The notes under the pieces are model-generated. The model searched no databases. It saw only the letters and a program-made list of their open reading frames with translations, and was not told the DNA's origin. From positions 1-64,000 of the IMG/VR virus record IMGVR_UViG_3300009703_000016: a stretch of 64,000 bases of DNA; one strand, given 5' to 3'. Of the stretch, positions 46,295-57,400 are shown piece after piece. Numbering within the stretch: the first letter of the stretch is position 1; each line of letters begins with the position of its first letter. A program made the translations under genes and the position numbers. This DNA is from a virus.

Positions 46295-48607
46295 TTAGTT
46301 ATCAAGATCTGGCTTTGGTTGAGCGAAACCCCTTGCAACTGCATCTTTATAAAAAGATTTAGCTTTTATTGGGTTCTGCTCCTGAACTAGAATACGGCGA
46401 TATTCATTGTCTGCCCAGTCTTGCGATCGGAAAGTAGGCTTTGTGTCTACCTGATCTTTAGTTTCCTCAGTAACGGAAGGCGTTGTTACCTCAGTTGGAT
46501 TGTCTACGGTTTCTTTAGGTGTTCTAGAGAGTCCGTCATTGACTTTATCAGCAATGCGAACCATGTCAACCTTCCCTGAAATTGTTTCTAGTGAATTGTC
46601 AAGTACCTCATCGCTGATTTTTGAAAAATTATCCTTAAGATCGTCGGTAAGCGTACCTTCTAATGTGTGTAAGTTCTCAAGTCTTGCAATCTTCTGACTA
46701 CGTAAGCTGTGATTAGCATTTACGAGTTGGTCAGTTAAGACTTCAATGTCTGAGTATGTTGCACGCAACTCTTGGCGAAGAGCAGTTAATTGGTCATTCT
46801 TGTTTCCAAGCTTGTCTTCAAGCCTAGTTGACTCTGCAACTTGAGCATCGAATTCATCCTGAACAACAACTAATCCAGTAAGAGCTAAGGCCTTGCGTAG
46901 ACCATCTTCACCAATGCGTTCTGCAAGTGAGATAATCATCTGCTTTAACTGGTTAATCTCTTTATCCTTAAGAGCGGGTGCTTCGTCCATGGACTCTTCA
47001 TCCCAGGGGTTTCCATACAGTCCAAGATCAAGAGTATTAAGAACTGAGCGTACAAGGTCTGCTGTCAGGCGAGAATCCTCTACTTCTTCAGGTGTTTCCT
47101 TGGCAGAGTCTTCAACTTTCGAGTCGGACTCTACACAATCACACCCCATTGCTTTCGCTTTTCTGGAGACAGAAGTATACACACTGCTTTTCTTAGCCGA
47201 TTCAACTGTTGAGCTGTCCATTAGTTTCAAAACTGCATTAACATGAGCACAGTCTACAACAGGCAGGGACATGTCTGGTCCGCAGAACGAACTCTTTGGC
47301 AACTTCTCACGGTCCTCAACCGAGAGCTTGTCTTCAAGCAACTCATTAAAAGCATCGTTAAGCAAGAGGCTTTCTTCGTCTGTTAAGTTAAAGTCATAGG
47401 ATTGACCGTCTTGAACGCTAAAGATCTTATCCAGAATAGGGAGGACATCACCTTTAGATTCATTGTCATCCTGAATGACTTCTTTGTTTGTTTCTGAGCT
47501 ATCTTCGGAGTCTGCAACTGTTTCAGCTGTGTCTTTAACCTCAGCTTCTACCTTAGCGTTTTCCTCTGCTTTTACAGTGGGCTCATCTCCACTCTCTTCA
47601 GAAGTTTTAACTTCATCTTTGACTTTGTCATCATCGGCCTTGGTATCAATATCCATTGCAGAATCCTCCTTGTGAAAGTAATCAGCGACAGGATACAAGA
47701 ACATGCTTGCTTTTTTATCCTTTACGCTATCCAAAATACCATTTGATTCGATAGATAGAACACCTGAATGTCGATCAGCTGGAGTATTAACAAATGAATA
47801 TTCGTCATAATCCAAGCTACCGGCAATAACAAAACACTTCTTGTCTTCATATACCTTTCCAGGTCTATGACCACAGTGTTCCTCATCTAACCAATTAGTA
47901 CTACAAATGGAACATACGGCTTTGTCAGATATAGCTCCAACAGAACCGGTTAAGAATCTACCATCTAAAACTTTTTGGATGGCATCTGGGTCAGTAATAT
48001 CGGCTGTTAGTTCAATGAAACCAACGCCACGATAATGCTTATCACCTAAGACACTATCTATTAGCTTAACCATTTGTAATTTTTCAATAAAAGATTTATC
48101 ACTACCGCAGAAGTCTTTCCAAAAGTCAGAGTCAGCACGGCCAATATCCTTCTTTCTGGAATCTCGCAGTACGTGATTTTTGAACCTATCCACTACTTGA
48201 CCAACAGTCTCTACATATCTTGATTGGACTACGCGACCAACTGGATCTTTATGATCTTCGTGGTGTACCTGGATTGGTTTTGGATATAGTTCAGTAAATG
48301 TTTTTGCGCCATCTCGCATCTTATCTGGTAAGTAGAATCCGTTATTTCTAGTTACGAGACCTGCATGAGTGGCAGCTAGTCTAATAACTAGGCCATTACC
48401 ATTTACTTGAGTAGGTTGAACAGTCTCTGTTCCTGGCTGGGTACCTAATCCAGAAGGATGGGGTTCGCCAGTTTGGGGCTTAAAGGCGCCCATATAATCA
48501 TCTTGTACTTTTTCAAAAGACTGCTGGTTGTAATCTAGAACTTTAAAATCTACTTGATCGCTAAATTCCCAACCTCTATCAGTTTTTCGTCCATTATCAA
48601 TGCTCAT
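46295..48607 (-). CDS. Prohead protease fused to acidic scaffold
   Basis: A 770-aa protein with AAGGAG before its ATG. The first 280 residues look like a serine prohead protease: PIQVHHEDHKDPVGRVV (H115, H116, H119), then GFIELTADITDPDAI and FLTGSVGAISD with S222 as candidate nucleophile, and SFVNTPADRH at 271-280. A Cys/His group (C232, C235, C245, H247, C258) suggests a bound zinc in the protease part. From about 320 on, the protein is very acidic and Lys/Glu-rich with long helices, as in scaffolds that are cut during head maturation. Fusion of protease and scaffold in one gene is known in other phages. Confidence 0.75.
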   Translation of the reverse strand: MSIDNGRKTDRGWEFSDQVDFKVLDYNQQSFEKVQDDYMGAFKPQTGEPHPSGLGTQPGTETVQPTQVNGNGLVIRLAATHAGLVTRNNGFYLPDKMRDGAKTFTELYPKPIQVHHEDHKDPVGRVVQSRYVETVGQVVDRFKNHVLRDSRKKDIGRADSDFWKDFCGSDKSFIEKLQMVKLIDSVLGDKHYRGVGFIELTADITDPDAIQKVLDGRFLTGSVGAISDKAVCSICSTNWLDEEHCGHRPGKVYEDKKCFVIAGSLDYDEYSFVNTPADRHSGVLSIESNGILDSVKDKKASMFLYPVADYFHKEDSAMDIDTKADDDKVKDEVKTSEESGDEPTVKAEENAKVEAEVKDTAETVADSEDSSETNKEVIQDDNESKGDVLPILDKIFSVQDGQSYDFNLTDEESLLLNDAFNELLEDKLSVEDREKLPKSSFCGPDMSLPVVDCAHVNAVLKLMDSSTVESAKKSSVYTSVSRKAKAMGCDCVESDSKVEDSAKETPEEVEDSRLTADLVRSVLNTLDLGLYGNPWDEESMDEAPALKDKEINQLKQMIISLAERIGEDGLRKALALTGLVVVQDEFDAQVAESTRLEDKLGNKNDQLTALRQELRATYSDIEVLTDQLVNANHSLRSQKIARLENLHTLEGTLTDDLKDNFSKISDEVLDNSLETISGKVDMVRIADKVNDGLSRTPKETVDNPTEVTTPSVTEETKDQVDTKPTFRSQDWADNEYRRILVQEQNPIKAKSFYKDAVARGFAQPKPDLDN

Positions 48608-48615
48608 ATATAAGT

Positions 48616-51600
48616 CTACTCCTTATTAAAAACTTCGATCTCTGCTCTTGCACTTGCATGTAGCGGAGGGATTTCCTCTAGGTCGAAGCTAGATTGAATG
48701 GAGTGAGAATCTGCAGAGGCATTTTTACACTTATCACAAGAGTCCTCTGGGGCAGCAATTCTCCATTCACTAAACTTCAAGTCTCTAGCTGCTTCAAGAA
48801 AACCAAGGTTATGTGCTTTCCTAATCTCTACATCTTCCATGAATTTGTTTCTAAACCTAAATGAATCAAAGACAGCTTTAACTCTGTGGATTCTATCACC
48901 CTTTGACAGATCCGCAATACTCTGCCTATCTACAGCATTGATTGTATCTCTGATCAGTCGTTCTATGTAGAAATCTATACGTTGTTGGATCTTGGAACGA
49001 GAGCGAATAGACGCATCAATTTGTTGATTACTATCACTATTCAGTTCTTTATAACCCCTCATGAAAGCTGCACTTGCTCGGCTATTGAGATCCTTAGACA
49101 TAGAATCTTGAGTTGAAATAGCAAGCTGTCTAAACAGGAAGAAGTCAAAACCATTCTTATTAACCATCTCTACAAGGTCACTCTCTAAGTCATTATACTT
49201 TGGGGTTAAGAAGTCTGTTGTCTTTGCCTGTGGCTTATTAGCAGCTGCAGTTTTTGCTCTTCTTTCTTCTGCTTGTAACTGCTCCTCTCCAGCTTCAACT
49301 CTTTGAGTTTCTGTTACAGAGGTAGACCTTGAAGCAGCAGCAGCCTTCGCAGCTGGAGTGAAGGGTTCATCAACAGCCTGGATTAAAGCTTTGGGCTCAT
49401 CTATTAGCTTCCAGAATGTAGAATGCCACTCTGGGAACTGTTCTGCTAGATCCTCTATCTCTTGGGCCTCTAGAGAAGTTGGGATATCAAATGGCTGTCT
49501 TCCCATTCCAATTCTTGCTTCATGAATGGTAATAGCATTTTTTGCAAATAGATCTGCATGGTGATTTTCTTTTTTAATCTGATGATCTAAATCGATCTCT
49601 TTAAACTTAAGGAACACTTTGTGTTCTTGGTTTAGTACATCAGAACCGAAGTTAGATTCTAGTAAAAGCTCACTAACTAGAAAATCATTAACCTGACACT
49701 CTAGAGTTCTTTGAATGTCTTTTACAGAGTCAACAAGATTCTGTGACATATTATCAGAAGTAGCACGGTTTGCAGTATTACCCTGGATAGTAATAAGTTT
49801 ATTACGTCTAGTTACGAAAAGGTGATTGGGAACATTATAGCAATAAATAATCCCACTATAATCAACCTCACTAACATCTCTCTTGATGTTCAAAAATCTG
49901 TTTCGAGCTTTTCGTTCCCTCAGGTTAGCTCTTAGGTAAAAGAAGTGACCGATTTCAGGACTATGTTTTTCAGAAATATTACAGTTATATCCAGCAGATA
50001 TTAGAAGTCTCTGGATCAAGTCAACAACAAGCGGCTCGGTTACTCTCATATAGTATTCAAGTCCGCCACTTCTACTGTCTCTTTTTCTGAAGGCTACCTT
50101 CGTGAAGTTACAAGCGAACACCTTCCTAGCTGCTAGAGTAAAGTTCTCTGCCCAGCTAAAAGCCTCTACCGTGGTAAATTTCTTGAAGAATCCACCCAGA
50201 GTATTAGCATCAATTCTTATGCAGTTCTTATTTCCTACCTTCTGGGCTGTCCAAGGAATTTCCAAGTCAGATAAGACTTTGATTATATCCTCTTCCTGAC
50301 CAGTACCCCTTCTTCCTTTTAAGAACAAGAAGTCACCTGGCTCGTTCCACATAGGTTCATTGCCAGCTATATAGCCAGCAACAGCAGCAAGACTTATTTC
50401 GTCCTTGTGAGGTAATTTAACATTTGCCTTGTCTGCAAAAGAGGTTGTACTAAGTAGGTGACACTTGTACCCAGCTTTGCCAGCTAAGATATCCTTTGCA
50501 GACATCTTGGTCCACATACATTCATCGTTTGTACAAACCCACATGTCATGATTTGGAGTGACAAGAATGTCTACTCTTGAGTTTTTAAACTTGATCATCT
50601 TACCAACATAAGGATTTTCATACTTATAATTAGCAATGTGAAATTCAATCCTTTTACTTTCTGGATTATAAGTGGCAATCTTTTCTTTTGTATGATCGAT
50701 AGCCCAGTGGAATTTCCACCCAGATTCAGTTAGTGTTTGAGTACTAGAATCGTAACATTCACCTTCACCCATATCTACAGCTGAAATACCAAGACCAGAG
50801 AAGACTCTCTTCTTGAAATGTTCAAGATAACTCTCTGCACGTAGGGCTCTATTCTCTGTACCAATAAGTTCGATATTGTGTCTATGAGAAGTAACGATAC
50901 CGCCTTCTGAAGGCATGTATTGAATTTCACGTCTGGCGATTTCAATTTCTGTCTCACCCTGTTCTGTAATAGTTGCAGGTTGAGCATCGCTACCTATTTG
51001 GTAATGGAATAGTGGAAATAAGTGTTGATATATAAGAAGTTCTATATTCTCTTCAATCTTTCTAAGAGCACGAATATCATCTATGACTGGAACTAGAGTG
51101 GGCGTCCCAAACATGAGACCTTCTTTCTTGTTGAAGTAGAAATGTACAACATCTTCTGCTGCAAAGATCTTGAAGCTACCATCATGCATACGTTGTTTCC
51201 AACGGCGGACCTTACCAAACTTGTCAGCATCAACCAGCATTGTTTCTGGTGGAGCAATAAAGTATCCAGCGATTGGCTGTAATAGCTTCTCTTTTCCGGG
51301 AACCTGTCTAGGTTGTCCACCTGATGCAGACTCTTTCCTTACTTTTACAAGAAAAGCATTGGATTTTTTAATCAATCCAGAACCGATGGCTTTGACAAGT
51401 TCATCTGTGGGGATACTTGTAGCACGTGCTATTTGGTCAAGTCGTGATTTTATATATTGTATAGTACGAGGATTTGGGCCAACGAATTCATAACCTTCTT
51501 TAAATAGTAGGCCAATCTTCTTTAGGTAAGCCTGATGAACATAGGAGTCGGTATCCTCTACGCGGCCAACCTGGGAAAGATCATATTCAGACTGTATAAA

Positions 51601-51810
51601 GTCACCACGTCTACCCCTGTCTGTATTATAGCTAAGAACATTTGGCTTAACAGGTAAAATATTAGCTGGCTGCTTGTGTTCAGGAATAGAAAAGCCCTTA
51701 AGCTCAGGGCGAATAACTGGACCACGATCTTTGATTCCTACATTAATATTACTATCTGAAATAATAGGAAAATTTACCTTATCTCCAAGTTGAAAACCAA
51801 AAATATTCAT
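48616..51810 (-). CDS. Portal protein with intein
   Basis: A 1064-aa precursor read from ATG 51810; an upstream TTG at 51837 would add nine residues but has no ribosome site. Removal of a 327-aa intein (352-678) leaves a 737-aa portal. The portal part shows the phage portal pattern: VHFYFNKKEGLMFGTPTLV, IEENIELLIYQHLFPLFHY and GLGISAVDMGEG. The C-terminal part, about 650-737 of the spliced chain, has paired Cys (CDKCK), as in minor-head-type extensions. The portal forms the dodecameric DNA gate at the capsid vertex and docks the terminase encoded upstream. Confidence 0.85.
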   Translation of the reverse strand: MNIFGFQLGDKVNFPIISDSNINVGIKDRGPVIRPELKGFSIPEHKQPANILPVKPNVLSYNTDRGRRGDFIQSEYDLSQVGRVEDTDSYVHQAYLKKIGLLFKEGYEFVGPNPRTIQYIKSRLDQIARATSIPTDELVKAIGSGLIKKSNAFLVKVRKESASGGQPRQVPGKEKLLQPIAGYFIAPPETMLVDADKFGKVRRWKQRMHDGSFKIFAAEDVVHFYFNKKEGLMFGTPTLVPVIDDIRALRKIEENIELLIYQHLFPLFHYQIGSDAQPATITEQGETEIEIARREIQYMPSEGGIVTSHRHNIELIGTENRALRAESYLEHFKKRVFSGLGISAVDMGEGECYDSSTQTLTESGWKFHWAIDHTKEKIATYNPESKRIEFHIANYKYENPYVGKMIKFKNSRVDILVTPNHDMWVCTNDECMWTKMSAKDILAGKAGYKCHLLSTTSFADKANVKLPHKDEISLAAVAGYIAGNEPMWNEPGDFLFLKGRRGTGQEEDIIKVLSDLEIPWTAQKVGNKNCIRIDANTLGGFFKKFTTVEAFSWAENFTLAARKVFACNFTKVAFRKRDSRSGGLEYYMRVTEPLVVDLIQRLLISAGYNCNISEKHSPEIGHFFYLRANLRERKARNRFLNIKRDVSEVDYSGIIYCYNVPNHLFVTRRNKLITIQGNTANRATSDNMSQNLVDSVKDIQRTLECQVNDFLVSELLLESNFGSDVLNQEHKVFLKFKEIDLDHQIKKENHHADLFAKNAITIHEARIGMGRQPFDIPTSLEAQEIEDLAEQFPEWHSTFWKLIDEPKALIQAVDEPFTPAAKAAAASRSTSVTETQRVEAGEEQLQAEERRAKTAAANKPQAKTTDFLTPKYNDLESDLVEMVNKNGFDFFLFRQLAISTQDSMSKDLNSRASAAFMRGYKELNSDSNQQIDASIRSRSKIQQRIDFYIERLIRDTINAVDRQSIADLSKGDRIHRVKAVFDSFRFRNKFMEDVEIRKAHNLGFLEAARDLKFSEWRIAAPEDSCDKCKNASADSHSIQSSFDLEEIPPLHASARAEIEVFNKE
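49777..50757 (-). other. Intein in portal protein
   Basis: A 327-aa intein begins at Cys (CYDSSTQTLTESGWKF) and ends ...LITIQGN before Thr of the C-extein (TANRAT). The N-terminal splicing block and block B (VDILVTPNHDMW, with TxxH) are clear, and the C-terminal block is YCYNVPNHLFVTRR. The penultimate residue is Gly instead of the usual His. The middle has a weak LAGLIDADG-like trace (AAVAGYIAGNE) and looks like a decayed homing endonuclease. The joined extein reads GEGE-TANRAT, a plausible portal sequence. Confidence 0.85.
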
Positions 51811-51817
51811 TCCCTTT

Positions 51818-53293
51818 TTAAACCTCTGTATTATCAAGTTCAGCCAAGAAGGCTGCTAGCTTATTGTCATCTGGGGTCTGTGCCTCAAAGAAACACTGTG
51901 GTATTACCCTTACTGGCGTATTAGCTTGAGTTATTATAGCATCAACTGCCTGATCTACCTCATTATTTCCAGTTGGATCAATTGTTATATTAGATTCTCC
52001 CAAAATATCGTTAACATTAGTATCAAGAACAAGCATGATATTATTTGTTGTCGTATCTACAGATATTAACACATTACTTTCTGGACCTAAGAATTCTTCA
52101 AAGAATTGGGTAAGAACAGAGTTTGCAGCCTCTGCATCTGGTATTTCACAATTCAACCCACCAGAAAGAGCCCGAACTGTAGCAATTAAAAATTGTATCA
52201 TCCTAACAATCAACAGCTTATCATATTGTTTTGTTAAGAATTCCAGTGTTTCCTGTTGACCCCCACCGACAAACTTATCCAGTTCAGATAGTAACTCAGC
52301 AAGAACACTTTCTACCTCCACTACACCACTTGTAACGATTCTTTTCAGATGAAAAACAGAAGAGCCTAGACTGTTCTGCATATTACTTATGTAGTCATCA
52401 TAGCTTAAACCTGCAGATCTAGCGCTTCGAAGTGCACCACTAACAGCTGGACTATTAAAATCTACACCTGTTAACTGCTCAGTGCCTGTTATGCCAGTGA
52501 TCTGTTCTAGTTCATTAGTTCTGCTTTCAATTGCTGAAATGTTCTGATTCTCTAAGAACCCACCGGTTTTTATTTTTTCTAGTGATGCGCTTAGTTGTCC
52601 TATTACACACTGTAGGGGGTCCGTAACAAGAACCTTGTATTGACCAAAAAGCTGTGTGATGTTTGTGAATATAGGTTCAAATATAGGCTGAATTAACAGC
52701 TTCATTATGTCAGTGCTCTCCAGTATCTCCTTGGATGTCTGCCTATATAACATTGCAGACATGAGGGATATCATTCTTTGTATATCAGGAATGCAAACAT
52801 CATTAAGAGCTTTTAGTAATAAACATGCATCTTGATATACGTCAGAGGCATTTAGCATATTCATAATAAAAGCTAACTGTTTTAGATAGTTCCCTAGTAG
52901 ATCTTCAAGTGTATTAAGAAGGGTATCGTTTAAGCTAAGCGCCAAGTCTGCCCTAAATTTTAATCGTAGAGAGCAAGGGACACATTTCTCTAGCCACTCT
53001 AATCCCAAGCCAGACATTTGATTTCCAGCTGCAAGAATTCCAGAAGCGTCGATGGGAAGTTCCACGCTAATACTGGATTCTGAAGCTGCATTTAACAACT
53101 GTTGTATTATATCAGGGATTGGTGGTGATATAGCATTGGTAAGGTTTGAGCTGGCACTATCGGCACCCACCTGCATCATTACAGTGCAGGACATTAGACC
53201 CCCAATAACATTATCCTCCGCAGGCGCAGAGAGCATCTTCTTCTGGAAAAGTTTAGCGACCTGCGAACAGTCTTGTAGTTTCGTAGCTTCCAT
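51818..53293 (-). CDS. Helical virion protein with cysteines, unknown
   Basis: A 491-aa protein upstream of the portal gene. It is mostly helical (LNDTLLNTLEDLLGNYLKQL, ELLSELDKFVGGGQQETLEF) with several Cys (for example KCVPCSLRL, CEIPDAEAA). It has hydrophobic helices but no clear transmembrane span. The start is an ATG four bases after the previous stop and without a good ribosome site. Located between terminase and portal, it may be a head-internal or portal-associated protein. No family recognised. Confidence 0.5.
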   Translation of the reverse strand: MEATKLQDCSQVAKLFQKKMLSAPAEDNVIGGLMSCTVMMQVGADSASSNLTNAISPPIPDIIQQLLNAASESSISVELPIDASGILAAGNQMSGLGLEWLEKCVPCSLRLKFRADLALSLNDTLLNTLEDLLGNYLKQLAFIMNMLNASDVYQDACLLLKALNDVCIPDIQRMISLMSAMLYRQTSKEILESTDIMKLLIQPIFEPIFTNITQLFGQYKVLVTDPLQCVIGQLSASLEKIKTGGFLENQNISAIESRTNELEQITGITGTEQLTGVDFNSPAVSGALRSARSAGLSYDDYISNMQNSLGSSVFHLKRIVTSGVVEVESVLAELLSELDKFVGGGQQETLEFLTKQYDKLLIVRMIQFLIATVRALSGGLNCEIPDAEAANSVLTQFFEEFLGPESNVLISVDTTTNNIMLVLDTNVNDILGESNITIDPTGNNEVDQAVDAIITQANTPVRVIPQCFFEAQTPDDNKLAAFLAELDNTEV

Positions 53294-53297
53294 AATA

Positions 53298-53969
53298 TTA
53301 AACGGGATTTACAGGAATACCTGGACCCACAGGCGACCCTGGCGCTGGAGTTGTTACATTATGTATGTGACCAGCGATTTTTGAGTTCACATAAAGAGAT
53401 CTTAGTGGATGCAGCATTAAGAACATTAAAGGTATAGTTGCAATTAGATATGCAGGAATAGGTACAGGTGGAATAATAATAGACATCTGATTAAGCTCAG
53501 GTCGCCTATCTTCTCCTGCTCCCCCAAAGTTAGTTTCAGGACCAGGATTAACAGCAGGAATCTGATTTCTCTGCCCAGCATCTTTTCCGTGTGCTTTTAA
53601 ATCAGACATACACTTTCTATACATAGGAAATGTTATTTCTGTACAAACTTTAATACCAGAGAGATTGGGCAGTTCTTTTGCGCAATCTGGAAACAACCTG
53701 GCGGCTGCTTGTGCTGTTGCAAACTCTTCTGGATTATCGGGGTTTAGTGTTAAGACAACATCTTTTGCACGATCTGCAATTAGCTGTTCTGCGATCACGG
53801 CTGCTTTATTTAAATTTGTAAACCCATCAATGAGCTGTTGTATACGCTCAGGTGTTTCTATTGGAGGAGTAGATGGAGAAGGCTCTGGAATAGTATCTAC
53901 AGACCTTGGTCCAACGAACTGGATCAAGGGTCTCCTATTTAAAATAGATTTATTAAACGCATCTAGCAC
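53298..53969 (-). CDS. Virion protein with one hydrophobic segment
   Basis: A 223-aa protein starting at GTG with AGGAG thirteen bases upstream. The first 130 residues include a helical part with Cys (ALFPDCAKEL-like stretch and ...KVCTEITFPMYRKCM). A hydrophobic segment lies near 168-185 (IPAYLIATIPLMFLMLHPL), then a Pro/Gly/Val tail (PAPGSPVGPGIPVNPV). This could be a single membrane-spanning or membrane-contacting virion protein. Function unknown. Confidence 0.5.
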   Translation of the reverse strand: MLDAFNKSILNRRPLIQFVGPRSVDTIPEPSPSTPPIETPERIQQLIDGFTNLNKAAVIAEQLIADRAKDVVLTLNPDNPEEFATAQAAARLFPDCAKELPNLSGIKVCTEITFPMYRKCMSDLKAHGKDAGQRNQIPAVNPGPETNFGGAGEDRRPELNQMSIIIPPVPIPAYLIATIPLMFLMLHPLRSLYVNSKIAGHIHNVTTPAPGSPVGPGIPVNPV

Positions 53970-53970
53970 T

Positions 53971-54417
53971 TTAGATTAGATTCTCCTGGCCATGTAGAAC
54001 AAACTGCACATCATCAAATGTTTGAACGTCTAGCCCTGCTGGGATTTCAATTCTTACCCAGAAGGGTAGAAAAGTAGATGTATCTGGAGATGATGGTGCA
54101 CCTATATCTGTGAAGTTAATAGTGTTGGCTGCTGCTGTATTATCCCAGTCAGCCTGAGTTGGTTGATTGTCGCCCTCAGATAGCTTCCACGTAAAACTAT
54201 CTACTGATCTATCAACAATATTATTACCGCTAGTATCCTGCACTGTCATGGTGATATTGTCGTAATAATAAAGAGCACTATTATTTCTGACATATAAACG
54301 AAACTGTTTATAGCCGCCTGATCTACCATCGAATGTTACAGCTAGTGGATTAATTAGATCGCCGTTCTGGGATAGTACAGAATCGTTACTTGCCAGTAGG
54401 TATATTGCTAATGCCAT
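53971..54417 (-). CDS. Small beta-rich virion protein
   Basis: A 148-aa protein with GGTGAT before its ATG. The alternating strand pattern (YKQFRLYVRNNSALYYYDN, LPFWVRIEIPAGLDVQTFDD) is that of a beta-sandwich, as in capsid decoration or small head proteins. No Cys or enzyme motif. It follows the terminase gene within 10 bases. Confidence 0.5.
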   Translation of the reverse strand: MALAIYLLASNDSVLSQNGDLINPLAVTFDGRSGGYKQFRLYVRNNSALYYYDNITMTVQDTSGNNIVDRSVDSFTWKLSEGDNQPTQADWDNTAAANTINFTDIGAPSSPDTSTFLPFWVRIEIPAGLDVQTFDDVQFVLHGQENLI

Positions 54418-54427
54418 TTATATCACC

Positions 54428-57400
54428 TTAAATATTCTTGCGCTTGGGTGGACCACCACGTGCGCCTTTTCTAAAGTCGGAACCTCTCCCAGGGGAAACA
54501 TTTGACCTACCTGGAATATAAGACTCTTTCCGTTGTTTTTCAACTGGTTCTGTCCAAAGCGGTAAAGATTCTCTTGCTCTATATCCAAACTGAGTCTTAT
54601 TTGGATTTTCAAAGGCAGATCTGTCATTGTCTGGCTTAGCAGCCTGTGCCTGCTGTAGCTGAGTAGGTGCGCCGCTTCCCATGTTTGGATCAAAATTATT
54701 GTGTCTTATTGGAGAAAACAATATGCGATGATCTGATCCAGGCTTGCCAAACGAGGTTTTTTCAAGAGTGAAGGCAACAAGAGCTAGCATTAAGGCATCA
54801 AGATTGTGATCTCCCAAGCCCTCACTGTTTGTAGCATACACAAACTGTCCAGTTGGAGATACGTTCTTGACTATGTAACCCATCAACTCTGCTGCCATCT
54901 GAATGTCACTTTCGGGGAATAGAATATCTCCAGCTTCAAACCTTCTAACTGAATTTTCAACTAAGAAGCCCTTTGCTGGTTTATTAACCTTTTCTTTAGT
55001 AAAGGGATCGTGGGTCTCTACCTTGCTTCCGAAGTCATAAGCTTTAACAATAAAAGGAAGTCTTGAGTCAATATGCTTAGGTCCCTTCTCTGGATTAGAC
55101 ATTGAGTCATAACCAAACTTATGCAGTACTTCTACTTGCATTGCTCCATAGCCACGATCTACATAAATAGCGAATGGTCTCCACTTTCTATTAAACTCTG
55201 CGATACGATCGCATGCTGCAAGTTGTGTCCAGCCTGCTCTTTGAACAATGTCCTGATCTACAATGTAGAACTTACTAGTTGCTGGATTAAAACCAATCAC
55301 TCTGATGGTTGTACCAATAGCTGGAGAGTTCCAGTCTACACCTATACTATATAGCCAGCTTGGCTGTGGAGACATGTCTTCATATTCATAATCAACCTGT
55401 GCAGCCTCAACGTATTGAACCTGGAAGACACCCTCTTCTTGTTCACCAAAGTCAGCCAAGACTTCATGCTTATAGCCGATATCCGTATACTCATCTCTAA
55501 AGTATTGTTCCATCTCTGGATCCCAGTTAGGATTAACTGCTGATGAGTAATGAAACTCTCGCCACTTATCAGAACGACAGTTGTCATAGAACTTCTCACG
55601 TTTACCAGATGGAGTGGAACTCATCCAAACAAGAGCGTCTGGATGGTCAATGGTGATAGCCATAGCAGCTTCGACATCAGCTTTACTTAGATAATCTGCT
55701 TCATCAAACACAAGCATGTTAGCATCTTGACCACGAGCACTAGCTGCACCACTTCCTGACTTAGTTCCTGCAGTGAAACCCTTTATATAGGAACCATTGT
55801 GAAGCTCCATCGAATATTGAGGAGCTTTAACGTTTCGTCTAATAGAGTTAGAAAGTGCAGGTTTACTTTGTAGTAGTTCTTGTAAACGAGCAAAGATTAG
55901 ATCAATTTGTGATTGAAAAGGAGTGATGAGAACAACTTTAAAATTGTTATTAGTGAACATGTGAAACAGAATAGATATAACAAGACTCTCTGTCTTGCCT
56001 GCTCGACGCCCAATACGAAAGATTTTTCTTTCTGCTGTACAATTATGAACTATGACCCCATCACTAACAAAGTTGTGACGTGTATCTACCTCTATATCGT
56101 AGACAGGTTCTTGGCCAATCAACTCTATGCTTTTAATTTTAGTTCTAGTAGTAGTCTTTAGTTTTCCACGCTTTTTATTATGATTCCTTTTTTTAGTTTC
56201 TGACAAAGCTAATAAAGACTTCTGTTCCTTTCCATAGATAGGACCAGAAAAATTCAGAAAGGTTTCTATATCACTAATTCTATTAATAACTAGAGACCTA
56301 GATACGTCTCCATTCTTTTTCATATCGACATAGACCTTACTCGTTGCAATGCCAATCTTTTTTAACAACAGTCTATATAATCTCAAGAAGTCATCACTAC
56401 CGCTAGATAGTGACAATACTACCCTTAGGTGGCTTAGGTGGTTTTCTTTTTTAAGATAAACACAACCATCACCAGACCACGACCTGTTAATAAAATAAGA
56501 CAATGCTTCTTTTGAAAACTTAAATGCAAAATTAGTAATAGATAACTCTCTCGTATATTTATCCCTACAGCCGATATCTCTTAAAAACACCAGTAGCGGA
56601 TGTGATTTGCCAGATATGCTAATTGTCCAAAATTCTTTATGAGAAACCCCATCCTTGCTAATTTGAGCAGGCCTGTAGGATACTAGTGGACGATTTGTTT
56701 TAAAATGTTTTTGAACTAAATCAGCGAACTCTTCAACATATTCTCTTCTTGTATTTGAAAACTGAACAACATGCTTTTGACCAACAACGCTAGTATTAGA
56801 TACGTAACCATCTGTCACAATATAACCTAATAGCTTTGCAAGATTGATTGAATTTTCGTTTCCAAATATTCCAAAGCTATTTAATGTATATACACGATCA
56901 CCCACAGAGAGCCCCTTTTCTATAGAGGAGTAGACTCTTTTAAAGGACTTGTGACCAAATAATTGATTAGTTGCCCCAGCTTTAACCCATGAAAGAATAG
57001 GGTGATTGTCAGTTACTTTTAATATATCACCATTAGTGAGTTCTATTTTATAGATATTTTTGAGACCATTATCCCAGGTGTTTAATACTTTATAAGAGTT
57101 TTGAGTCTGTTTTCTATTTTCATTATAGGTAACAACCTTGTCTCCAACTTTTACATCCTTGATGTTTCTAACAGTTCCATCAGCTAGAAATATTTTAGAA
57201 TCCCCTTGTAAACAACGGAGCATTTCTGCCTGATAAGGACGATGGTAGTTAGAGGCTCTTCCTGGAAACCTCTCTACCAACCTGTCACGTTCTTCTGCAT
57301 TTTTTCTTATCCAGACACTGTGATCTGGATCAAGACAATGCCAATCTAAAACTTCTGCTGCCCAAGTTACAGGATCCAGAAGCAGGGCAATGTTGTCATG

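Noticed and set aside
54418-54693. 91-aa minus-strand ORF
   Set aside because: It is an alternative frame inside the terminase C-terminus, which has a clear protein sequence in the main frame.
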